Shown here: positions 1 to 6,074 of the stretch, one piece after another
Position numbering within the stretch: the first letter of the stretch is position 1
Layout of the letters: every line of letters starts with the position of its first letter
From: Dehalococcoidales bacterium
GTDB lineage: Bacteria > Chloroflexota > Dehalococcoidia > Dehalococcoidales > UBA2162
Direction of reading: 5' to 3'
Assembly: GCA_016932435.1 (NCBI GenBank)
Contig: JAFGCW010000014.1
Span: 1-7,301 of the forward strand
Length of the DNA: 7,301 nt
Notes under the pieces: generated by a model
Databases searched by the model: none
The model's input: only the letters and a program-made list of their open reading frames with translations
Told to the model about the DNA's origin: nothing
Position numbers and translations under genes: made by a program

Positions 1-859
1 CTTGCATACTCCAATAAGGTTCCTTGTGAGGGGGACACACTATCTCAATCTTGAGACGTCCACTAAATAATCTGGTATCATCATTTTCAATTTTATCTGT
101 AACAGGATGAATACCAGAATCCGTTTCTTCACAAATCGAAGTTATGGAGTCGGTGGCATCTTTAGTTGCCTGGTGTAATATTGCATCCCGGTTTTTATTG
201 TTCGGTTCAGTTGATGGCTGTGATTCGGTCTCAGGTTCTGGGTCTATAGAATAGGAACTTTTGGATTTGTTGTTTTTTAAGGCCTTTGTATCGCCAGCGA
301 TTTCTTTAACTTTTTCCAATTTTTGCGTCAATATCCGGGTTGTGCTATTCTCCAGATCTTTCTTCGATTCTAGAGAAACTTTTATAAAATCATCTTTCAT
401 TTGTAATAAGCTACGCTCTATTATTTCCGTAATAATACGTGAATATTTTTCGTTGATACTACCGATGACTCGCGATGACGCCTCTAGCGCCTCATCATAA
501 GCTTCTTCACGATACTTTTTAGCTGCCTGCTCAGCATCCTCTTTCGATTTATTTATAATCTGCTCTGATTCTAGCCTTACCTCTTTTCTCGTCTGGGAAA
601 CAATGTTTTTTGCTACCTCTGTGGCCTCGGAGATTATCCTTTTCGATTCTAGCCCAGCCTCTTGTTTTGCTTGTTCGACAACCCTTTTAGCTTCCTCTTG
701 AGCCGAGGCCAAGATTTGTTTCGAATCTTGCTCAACCTTCTCTTTTAGTTTTTCAACTTCTATTCCTATAGCTTTCTGAACACCATCCCAATACTTTAGA
801 GCCGCGTTATCTAAGCCACTGATTTCAGGATCCTCATTTGGGTCCGTTTTTGGTGTCAT
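1..859 (-). CDS. Coiled-coil protein with 26-residue tandem repeats (3'-truncated by window edge)
   Basis: The frame is open from ATG at 859 to the window edge, giving 286 codons with no stop, so the C-terminus is missing. Residues 1-30 are a short lead-in. Residues about 30-185 are highly charged and Ala/Glu/Lys-rich, as in a long helical coiled coil. Inside it, residues 45-70, 71-96 and 97-122 align as three 26-residue repeats, each starting D/E-S-K/E-x-I-I/L. A polar, Pro/Ser/Glu-rich linker follows (about 190-262). The last visible block (267-286, GRLKIEIVCPP...) looks like the first strand of a folded domain. No signal peptide or membrane segment is seen. An AGAAGG sequence lies 10 nt before the ATG; a GTG at 889 is an in-frame alternative start. 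The DNA is visibly more AT-rich than the operon at the other end. Function is unknown; a DivIVA-like or scaffold role is conceivable but unsupported. Confidence 0.85.
   Translation of the reverse strand, partial: MTPKTDPNEDPEISGLDNAALKYWDGVQKAIGIEVEKLKEKVEQDSKQILASAQEEAKRVVEQAKQEAGLESKRIISEATEVAKNIVSQTRKEVRLESEQIINKSKEDAEQAAKKYREEAYDEALEASSRVIGSINEKYSRIITEIIERSLLQMKDDFIKVSLESKKDLENSTTRILTQKLEKVKEIAGDTKALKNNKSKSSYSIDPEPETESQPSTEPNNKNRDAILHQATKDATDSITSICEETDSGIHPVTDKIENDDTRLFSGRLKIEIVCPPHKEPYWSMQ
494..727 (-). repeat. Three tandem 78-bp (26-codon) coding repeats
   Basis: Residues 45-70, 71-96 and 97-122 of the coiled-coil protein align without gaps: DSKQIL.., ESKRII.., ESEQII... The matching DNA units are 727-650, 649-572 and 571-494. 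The junction is partly conserved at DNA level: CTAGAATC recurs at the start of units 2 and 3, and again outside the array near 363-373. The units have diverged, so this is an old duplication. Confidence 0.75.
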
Positions 860-1504
860 TTGAGTTATACCTTCTCTACTCGATTTCACGCCTGTTGGTC
901 CGCCTCGTAATATCGAAGAGTATTATTTCTGGCTTTTCTCACAGTATTCATAATTGTTTGGGAAGCTCTGAATAAGTTTTAATCAACCCCCTCAATCCCC
1001 AAATCTTGGGGGACTGGAGAGGCCGGGGGACACCCCCGGAGCCCCCGCCATATATTTCTCTGGACTCCTTTTTCAGAGATTCCTTAGATAGATATTAATT
1101 ATTAATGTATTCTAGAATTGTATATTATTATTACCTGGTTGACTATCACCAAAAAGTCATGGGCTCAGCACAAGTAATATAAAGTAATTACGCACCGCAA
1201 GGCACCGACCCGGCGTTAGGCAAGGGCTTCTTTTGGGAAATCCTGTTTTTTCCTACCTTGGGAGCGCGGGGCGTTTTATCTGGATATTGCTGCGCTTTAA
1301 CCGATATTTGTTTTTATTACCCCTCACTTTAATCCTCTCTAGGAGAGTAGACGGGAAAAGTATATCTCATTCCCAGCCATACAGAATTTATCCTGGCCTT
1401 TCAAGAATCATGTGGATCGATGGGTTGCGCTCCGCTTTATCTATACTACAATTATTTCCCGATGCGCGGAAGTGATAGAGGCTAGCCGGGATATTCTCGT
1501 AAGG
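860..1504. other. Intergenic region without a convincing gene
   Basis: About 645 bases lie between the start of the coiled-coil gene and the terminator of the DUF4349 gene. The open frames here lack ribosome binding sites and recognisable protein character. What can be seen: a pair of GC-rich hairpins (996-1039); a loose inverted repeat TCTCTG/CAGAGA (1057-1079); an AT-rich stretch with ATTAATTATTAAT (1094-1106) and the perfect palindrome ATTCTAGAAT (1109-1118); and a small CTCTC-TAG-GAGAG hairpin (1335-1347). The coiled-coil gene's promoter should lie near 890-1000, but no clear -35/-10 pair stands out. Confidence 0.6.
996..1039. repeat. Paired C/G-rich hairpins, candidate dispersed intergenic repeat
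   Basis: There are two adjacent perfect stem-loops. The first is CCCCAA-ATC-TTGGGG (997-1011, plus a T-G pair at 996/1012). The second is CCGGGGG-ACA-CCCCCGG (1023-1039). They sit in a longer C-run/G-run context starting with CCCCCTCAATCCCC. Neither is followed by a T-tract on either strand, so they do not look like ordinary intrinsic terminators. From memory, similar C-rich/G-rich intergenic blocks recur in Dehalococcoidia genomes; only one copy is present here, so repeat status is inferred. Confidence 0.55.
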
Positions 1505-1533
1505 AAAAAAAGGGGGCCGAAGCCCCCCTTTTT
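1505..1533 (-). terminator. Rho-independent terminator of the DUF4349 gene
   Basis: Read on the minus strand, this is GGGGGC-UUCG-GCCCCC followed by seven U residues: a six-pair GC stem capped with the very stable C(UUCG)G tetraloop. It begins about 20 nt after the stop codon at 1552. A5 before the stem pairs with part of the U-tract, and one extra C is bulged. On the plus strand it also has a T5 run (1529-1533), so it may act in both directions. Confidence 0.93.
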
Positions 1534-1551
1534 GAAGGAAAGAGGATGCTA

Positions 1552-2685
1552 TTATTTGGCCTTTTTCCGCTTCCGCCAGACCGTGAAGTAGAGGATGATA
1601 AGGATGACAATCCATATCGGGCTGAGAACGCCAAGCCAGATGATGATGTTGACCAGGACGCGGACGAAAGCCGCCAGCCCGCGCCAGGCGCTACCGGCGA
1701 CATTCCCGGGATCCCAGCCAGCTTTCTCCGTGACGATAATATAGTCACTTCGTTCGTAGGTATCCGTATTGCCACGGTCATCGGTGACGGTAAGGGTCAC
1801 CTTATAAACGCCTTCCTTCTTATACGCATGTACCGGCTGTTCTTCCTGGCTCTTCTCGCCGTCGCCGAATTCCCAGGCATAGCTATAAGGACTAAACCCG
1901 CCGGCGGTCACGGGGTAGAAGCGTATTTTTTGCCCTTCCTCAACGTTGCGCGTCTCCGCGGTGAATTCCACACTCAGTTTGGACTGCTCCAGGTTTATCT
2001 GTATCAGGGACATTGCGACACTCTGCTCAAGGTATTGCATACGTCCCTTTATCTGCTCGATTTCCTCCCTGGTCCTGGTCAGTTCCCGCTGCACTTCCAG
2101 GATTTGTTCAACGTTTCCGGCCTGTTCCATCAGTTCAAGCAACTGCGCCTCGCTTGCCTGGAGATTGCTCAACCGAGCGGAAAGGTCTATGAATTCCTCG
2201 GTGACATCCTGCCCCGAGGTGCTTTCGTAAGTCACTTCGACAGCCATATTCCGCAATTCCTTGATAGTCGCATCGAAATGCTGTGCCTCGACCCTGATAG
2301 CGATATTTCCTACCAGGCGGTCGCGTTCCTGCCAGCTATTTGAGGACACGATGAAGCCGTTATACTTAGCGGCCAATCCTTTAATGGTCTCGATAGCCCC
2401 AACCACGTCTTCGACCACCAGTGTCAGGGACCCGGACCGGATAACTAGGCGCTGGGTATCCGGGGAATAACCATTCCCGGTTTCATAATCCGGATACTGG
2501 TTTCCCGAGCTTGCCGTTACGGTTGGTGTGACGGTCGGAGCAGGTTGATTGGACCATTTCTGTGTAGTCGTAAAGGTCACACCCATTCCACCGGTTTCTT
2601 TCGACTCTTCTTTTACCCCGGATGAGCAGGCGACCGTCCCCGCCAGGACAAAAACCAGCAGCAACCCGATAATCAGCTTTTTCAC
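1552..2685 (-). CDS. DUF4349 lipoprotein with inserted PKD domain
   Basis: The product is 377 residues from the GTG start; numbering here includes the four extra residues of the longer frame from ATG at 2697. Residues 5-23 form a lipoprotein signal (KKLIIGLLLVFVLAG) with the likely lipidated Cys24. Residues about 82-240 match the DUF4349 pattern: a VIRSGSLTL strand, the EEFIDL..RL.NL motif and a coiled coil to about 225. Residues about 245-323 form a PKD beta-sandwich with the hallmark WEFGDG (275-280) and VTDDRGN. A final hydrophobic segment (about 352-374) precedes a basic tail, RKRKK. DUF4349 proteins usually run from the coiled coil into the membrane helix, so the PKD domain is an insertion. 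Both ends should be membrane-anchored, with the middle outside. The family's function is not established; adhesion or envelope sensing is a guess. The gene has its own promoter and terminator. Confidence 0.9.
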   Translation of the reverse strand: MKKLIIGLLLVFVLAGTVACSSGVKEESKETGGMGVTFTTTQKWSNQPAPTVTPTVTASSGNQYPDYETGNGYSPDTQRLVIRSGSLTLVVEDVVGAIETIKGLAAKYNGFIVSSNSWQERDRLVGNIAIRVEAQHFDATIKELRNMAVEVTYESTSGQDVTEEFIDLSARLSNLQASEAQLLELMEQAGNVEQILEVQRELTRTREEIEQIKGRMQYLEQSVAMSLIQINLEQSKLSVEFTAETRNVEEGQKIRFYPVTAGGFSPYSYAWEFGDGEKSQEEQPVHAYKKEGVYKVTLTVTDDRGNTDTYERSDYIIVTEKAGWDPGNVAGSAWRGLAAFVRVLVNIIIWLGVLSPIWIVILIILYFTVWRKRKKAK

Positions 2686-2690
2686 CTTTT

Positions 2691-2695
2691 CCTCC
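2691..2695 (-). promoter_or_regulatory. Ribosome binding site that places the DUF4349 start at GTG 2685
   Basis: GGAGG lies 5 nt before the GTG at 2685-2683. It overlaps the ATG at 2697-2695, which has no Shine-Dalgarno of its own, only TCTAAAA in front. Starting at GTG also gives a typical short lipoprotein signal beginning with two lysines. Confidence 0.75.
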
Positions 2696-2715
2696 ATTTT
2701 TAGACGTCTTTACCT

Positions 2716-2721
2716 ATTATA
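2716..2721 (-). promoter_or_regulatory. -10 box of the DUF4349 gene promoter
   Basis: A perfect TATAAT is read on the minus strand, about 30 nt before the GTG start, which gives a leader of roughly 25 nt. The -35 region is poor: CAACTT at 17-nt spacing. It may be a weak or activator-assisted sigma-70-type promoter. Confidence 0.5.
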
Positions 2722-2886
2722 ACGCCAAATAAACGGAAAAGTTGGGACAAATCAAGATAATTATGAATTATTAAGGGTCATTTCATCAAAGATGCAGGAG
2801 AGAATCCCAGGCGCGATACGGTGATAAATGAAAAAATATATTTAGCAACGGGCCAGATTGGTTTTTCTATATCAGTGAGTAATAAT

Positions 2887-3282
2887 TCAGCTGTTCTTAT
2901 CGATGGCCTTACGGACAGCGGCCCGGCTTTCTTTATACTCATGAACAATCTTACGCCCGGCTTCCGTTAACCGGGCGTAGCCGCCCCCGGCCCCACCGGT
3001 CGATTTTTCCACCAGAGGTTCCGAAGTCAGGCTATTCATCGCTTCCACCCAAAGCCAGGCATTCCGGTAAGTAAGGTTCATCGATTTTGCCGCGGCAGAA
3101 ATGGAGCCCAGCTTATCGATGCGTTCCAGCAGGGTCGCGCGTCCCCAACCCATGAGAAGCTTGCCGTCCTTCTCGATCCAGACCTTGCTTCTCATCACTA
3201 TACCGGACTCCGGCTTATGCCCAAAGCGGGCACCGTGCTTCACCCCAAATTCCGGGATGTTTCTATCCGATTTATCAGGCAT
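2887..3282 (-). CDS. ModE-type winged-helix transcriptional regulator (DNA-binding domain only)
   Basis: The product is 131 residues. After a polar extension (1-30), residues about 32-125 follow the ModE N-terminal (LysR-like) winged-helix pattern: KVWIEKDGKLLMGWGRATLLERID, then GSISAAAKSMNLTYRNAW as the helix-turn-helix (59-76), and the glycine-rich wing GGAGGGYARLTEAG (96-109). The two TOBE-type molybdate-binding domains of full ModE are absent, so it may sense metal differently or simply bind DNA as a dimer. AAAGGA lies 10 nt before the ATG at 3282; M30 is an alternative start that would remove the extension. It sits downstream of a molybdopterin enzyme operon but is separated from it by a terminator and has its own promoter. 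Repression of molybdenum-linked genes, and of itself, is inferred. No clear terminator was found after the stop. Confidence 0.88.
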   Translation of the reverse strand: MPDKSDRNIPEFGVKHGARFGHKPESGIVMRSKVWIEKDGKLLMGWGRATLLERIDKLGSISAAAKSMNLTYRNAWLWVEAMNSLTSEPLVEKSTGGAGGGYARLTEAGRKIVHEYKESRAAVRKAIDKNS

Positions 3283-3305
3283 TGATGTGTTTTCCTTTAA
3301 GCTAA

Positions 3306-3337
3306 ATTATATTATCAACAATATATCGAACTGTCAA
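3306..3337 (-). promoter_or_regulatory. Promoter of the ModE-like gene
   Basis: A perfect -35 TTGACA (3337-3332) is followed at 17-nt spacing by TAATAT (3314-3309). A perfect TATAAT (3311-3306) is also present, but at 20-nt spacing. Either places transcription start about 15-25 nt before the ATG at 3282. The spacer contains the ModE-box-like palindrome. Confidence 0.6.
3308..3329 (-). promoter_or_regulatory. ModE-box-like operator in the regulator's own promoter
   Basis: On the minus strand it reads TCGA-TATATT-GTTGAT-AATATA, with perfect arms TATATT/AATATA around a 6-nt spacer. As I recall it, the Escherichia coli ModE box is ATCGnTATATA-N6-TATATAnCGAT. The left half matches TCG-n-TATAT, the right half matches ATATA, and the spacer length is identical; only the outer right flank (CGAT) is lost. 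It lies between the -35 and the -10, where a bound dimer would block polymerase. This suggests autorepression. Confidence 0.55.
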
Positions 3338-3375
3338 ATAACATAATAAGGCGTGATCTGACCATATACAGATAA

Positions 3376-3388
3376 TCTTGTAACAAGA
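3376..3388. repeat. Small inverted repeat TCTTG-TAA-CAAGA
   Basis: This is a perfect 5-bp arm palindrome in the 100-nt gap between the operon terminator and the ModE-like promoter, about 40 nt upstream of the -35. It could be an operator for a second regulator or chance. Confidence 0.3.
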
Positions 3389-3440
3389 ATCAAGACGTTA
3401 GAATCAACACTCCTGCCGGAAGACACACCAGGCTATAAGT

Positions 3441-3463
3441 AAAAACGGAGGCTCACGGCCTCC
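3441..3463 (-). terminator. Rho-independent terminator closing the molybdoenzyme operon
   Basis: On the minus strand, GGAGGC-CGTGA-GCCTCC is followed by G and then UUUUU. The perfect six-pair stem begins 13 nt after the zinc-ribbon stop codon at 3477. It separates the operon from the ModE-like gene. Confidence 0.88.
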
Positions 3464-3476
3464 TTTACTAATGCTA

Positions 3477-3803
3477 TCAGCCACAATACAGGGGTTCATA
3501 CCCTGCGGGGGTGAGGCGGTGAATATGTGACCCTCTGCAAAACGGGCACAATACACACGTTTCCCGGGAAGGGCTCTGAGGTATCGGCAGACTAAACTTT
3601 TGATGACAATCCTGGCATTCATGTTCCCAGGCGACGGGCGCATTATTTATATCAGAACCGGCTGGAGCCCAGGAAGGTAACTCCCTCGCTTCATCAGAAC
3701 CGCACTTCGGACAGGCCGGCCCGTTGGCCAGTAGTACATGTTCCTCTGCCGAAGACCTGAAGACAATGCCGCATTTACGGCATAAATACGTCAGTTCCGC
3801 CAT
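3477..3803 (-). CDS. Small tandem zinc-ribbon protein (FmdB-like first half)
   Basis: The product is 108 residues with two similar metal-binding halves. The first has C8-x2-C11 and C31-x2-C34 (CRKC, CPKC) and recalls the FmdB-type zinc ribbon. The second has C63-x2-C66 and C86-x2-C89 (CQDC, CPFC), with extra Cys at 83 and 107. No signal peptide or membrane helix is seen, so it should be cytoplasmic. It starts 39 nt after the catalytic subunit's stop, with a modest AGGG site just before the ATG, and is the last gene before the operon terminator. Co-transcription suggests an accessory role such as cofactor or Fe-S maturation or subunit assembly; the zinc-ribbon FdhE protein of formate dehydrogenases is a functional analogy, not a homology claim. 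It could also be a regulator or a rubredoxin-like redox protein. Confidence 0.85.
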   Translation of the reverse strand: MAELTYLCRKCGIVFRSSAEEHVLLANGPACPKCGSDEARELPSWAPAGSDINNAPVAWEHECQDCHQKFSLPIPQSPSRETCVLCPFCRGSHIHRLTPAGYEPLYCG

Positions 3804-3842
3804 TTTTCCCTGCTTTTATTATCCGGTTATTACCGCCCTGCC

Positions 3843-6074
3843 CTATCCCGGTAACTTACCTTCCTGACCATAAGGTACCGTCCCGACGTCTCCCTCATAT
3901 CCCTGCAATCGATATGCCCCACGCGGGATATCCTTCATATCTTTCTTATCTACCTTCGATATCCGGCAAAGCAGGCAGGTGAGATCGGGAGAGCCATACA
4001 TCGGGTCGAAGTGTTCGTTAGAAGTGAGCATATTAGGACTGGAAATGGTCAGCCCGTGCAGAGGTCCGGGTTCTTCAGGATAAAAGCAATTAGCGGTAGC
4101 CATGACAACACCGGGTAGTATCCCCGGGTAAACCCTGGCTAGCTGCTTGATTTTACCCCGCGGCGATTCAATCCACATCCAGTCGCCGTCCTTAATGCCG
4201 TGTTTGGCCGCGGTATCGGGGTGAACCTGGGCGGTCGGGTAGACCATGAAGCTCCTTAACCAGGGGATATTCCGATACTGGGCAAGGAAATAGAACGGCT
4301 GCCGATATCCCGAAGTGAGAACATATGGATACTCTTTGGCCAGTTCTGGAGTGGACACAGGGCTTTCGCCAGGCTCGACGAATTGCGGTAGAGGATCATA
4401 CCCCATGTCTTTCAAGGTCGTGGAATACAGTTCCAGCTTGCCGGTAGGCGTCGGGAAACCACCGCCTTTACGCCAGTAGTCAGTCTTATATTTATAGTAT
4501 ATCTGATCTTTACCGGTACAGGAGCAAATCATCTGCCGGCTGAACTGTTCCCAGGTCAAGTCGCCCTTGCGCAACTGATAGCTCAGCATATCATCGACAT
4601 TCTTCCATGGCCAGTATTCAGGCGCGACCCTCCTGCCTATATCGAGGGCGATTTGAGCGTCGGAACGCGCCTCGCCGGGAGGTTCGACGCATTTATTGAT
4701 AGCGGAAATGAAGAAGCGGGGATGCATATCGAAAATATCGTTCAATTCCAGGTAATGGGCGGCCGGCAGAACGATGTCGGCGTATTCCGCCGCCGGTCCC
4801 ATGAACAGATCAATCTGGACGCGGAAATAGTCTTCTTTCTCATAAGCCTTAATGATATCCTGAGTATGCGCCAGGTGTACGATTTGCTGACCGGCGATAG
4901 CAATCCAAACCCTTATCCTGTCCGGATGGTCTTCAAGTATTTCTTTTATGGCGGTATCCGAATGTGCGGTACGCGCGGCCCCCATTTTATGGACATTACC
5001 GCCTTTAATCTTACTTTTCATTTCCGGGGTAAGGGGGATTTCATTAAAAAAGTCTTCAATGAGTCTGGTGGGCGGCAGGACCCAACTCATCATGCTACCG
5101 GGTCTTTCGATGTTACCGGTAATTCCGCATAAATCCACGACACATCTGATATTCTGTCCGGCATTGGCCTGTCTTTCCAGGGAGCTGCCTACCTGAACAC
5201 ATCCGGGGGTATCCACGGCAAACAGGCGGGCGGCATGGGCAATCTTTTCTTTGGGCACCCAGGTAATCTCCTCAACTTTATCCAGAGGATATTCCGCGGC
5301 TCTGGCTTTCAGTTCCTCAAAGCCGTAGGTCCATTTTTCAACGAATTCTTTGTCGTACAGTTCCTCCTGGATGATGACGTTCATCATGCCGAGCAGCAGA
5401 GCGGCATCGGTGCCGGGCCGGAGCTGAAGCCATTCGGTCGCCCGGGAGGTCATGGCCGTCGCCCGGGGGTCGATAACAATCAGGTTTTTGACGTGGTCAA
5501 GAGATTTAAGGAACCAGTACGCCATTTCCGAATCGGCGCTGCTTATTTCCAGCTGTTTCGCCAGGACAATCTGGGTTTTTGGAAATTGACCACCCCAGCC
5601 ATGATAGTCGCAGTAAAGCCTCCCGTAGCCGGTTACCAGACCATAGATGCCGATTCTTGGGCTGTGGCAGATATAACCGGGAGTAACGATATTGGCAGTA
5701 CCCAGTGACCTGGCCAGCCGGTGAACATAACGATTACATCCTCGGCCGGTCCCCTGGGATATTGCAATTGTATGGGGGCCGTATTTCTCCCGGGCTTCCT
5801 TGATTTTCACGGCAATAGTGTCAAGGGCTTCGTCCCAGGTGATACGCTGCCACTTTCCTTCGCCTTTTTTACCGGTCCTTTTCATAGGGTACTTGATACG
5901 GTAGGGATTGTTTATATGTTGCAATTGTGAAAGGCCTTTGGCACACATCGTGCCTTCGGTGACACCCTCCGGGTCTCCTTCTACATGGGTAATGACACCA
6001 TCCTCGACGGTTACCAGTACCCCGCAGCCACCGTGGCACCCCTTACAGGTGGTTCTAATGATTTTACCAGCCAT
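3843..6074 (-). CDS. Molybdopterin oxidoreductase catalytic subunit, acetylene hydratase-like branch of the DMSO reductase family
   Basis: The product is 743 residues binding Mo- or W-bis-MGD and one [4Fe-4S] cluster. The cluster site is C10-x2-C13-x3-C17...C44, followed by the usual K46. The metal ligand is most likely C136, followed by H137 (GYICHSPRIG). Residues about 221-271 (GTDAALLLGM..LYDKEFVE..GFEEL..EYPLDKV.EIT) closely resemble acetylene hydratase as I remember it. The C-terminal dinucleotide-binding domain runs from about 582 to the end. However, acetylene hydratase's Asp after the second cluster Cys and Ile after the ligand Cys are both His here (H14, H137), so hydratase activity is unlikely. 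There is no twin-arginine signal. The ATG at 6074 has AAGGAG 6 nt upstream; the longer frame from 6152 adds 26 unrelated residues. It overlaps the anchor gene by 11 nt. The substrate cannot be assigned. Confidence 0.94.
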   Translation of the reverse strand: MAGKIIRTTCKGCHGGCGVLVTVEDGVITHVEGDPEGVTEGTMCAKGLSQLQHINNPYRIKYPMKRTGKKGEGKWQRITWDEALDTIAVKIKEAREKYGPHTIAISQGTGRGCNRYVHRLARSLGTANIVTPGYICHSPRIGIYGLVTGYGRLYCDYHGWGGQFPKTQIVLAKQLEISSADSEMAYWFLKSLDHVKNLIVIDPRATAMTSRATEWLQLRPGTDAALLLGMMNVIIQEELYDKEFVEKWTYGFEELKARAAEYPLDKVEEITWVPKEKIAHAARLFAVDTPGCVQVGSSLERQANAGQNIRCVVDLCGITGNIERPGSMMSWVLPPTRLIEDFFNEIPLTPEMKSKIKGGNVHKMGAARTAHSDTAIKEILEDHPDRIRVWIAIAGQQIVHLAHTQDIIKAYEKEDYFRVQIDLFMGPAAEYADIVLPAAHYLELNDIFDMHPRFFISAINKCVEPPGEARSDAQIALDIGRRVAPEYWPWKNVDDMLSYQLRKGDLTWEQFSRQMICSCTGKDQIYYKYKTDYWRKGGGFPTPTGKLELYSTTLKDMGYDPLPQFVEPGESPVSTPELAKEYPYVLTSGYRQPFYFLAQYRNIPWLRSFMVYPTAQVHPDTAAKHGIKDGDWMWIESPRGKIKQLARVYPGILPGVVMATANCFYPEEPGPLHGLTISSPNMLTSNEHFDPMYGSPDLTCLLCRISKVDKKDMKDIPRGAYRLQGYEGDVGTVPYGQEGKLPG

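Noticed and set aside
981..1050. CRISPR-like or tandem repeat array at the C/G-rich block
   Set aside because: There are only two hairpins of different sequence, with no regular spacer or repeated unit.
1233..1475. Plus-strand open frame of 80 codons in the long intergenic region
   Set aside because: It has no ribosome binding site at its start and no recognisable family, and its composition looks like non-coding sequence.
1546..2343. Plus-strand open frame of 265 codons opposite the DUF4349 gene
   Set aside because: It is antisense to a gene with a clear lipobox, PKD motif, promoter and terminator; its translation has no recognisable domain.
2701..2730. CGTTATAATAGG in the DUF4349 promoter as a second ModE box
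   Set aside because: Only one half-site resembles the box and there is no second arm at 6-nt spacing; the match is better explained by the -10 TATAAT.
2760..2886. Terminator for the ModE-like gene
   Set aside because: Short inverted repeats such as CATC-TTT-GATG are too weak and lack a following U-tract.
3477..3479. TGA stop of the zinc-ribbon gene as a possible selenocysteine codon, following a Cys-Gly
   Set aside because: No SECIS-like hairpin follows at the right distance; the hairpin downstream is an intrinsic terminator with a U-tract. The catalytic subunit uses Cys, not Sec, at its metal ligand.
4653..5708. Plus-strand frames opposite the catalytic subunit gene
   Set aside because: They are shadows of a highly conserved minus-strand gene, with no independent start signals.
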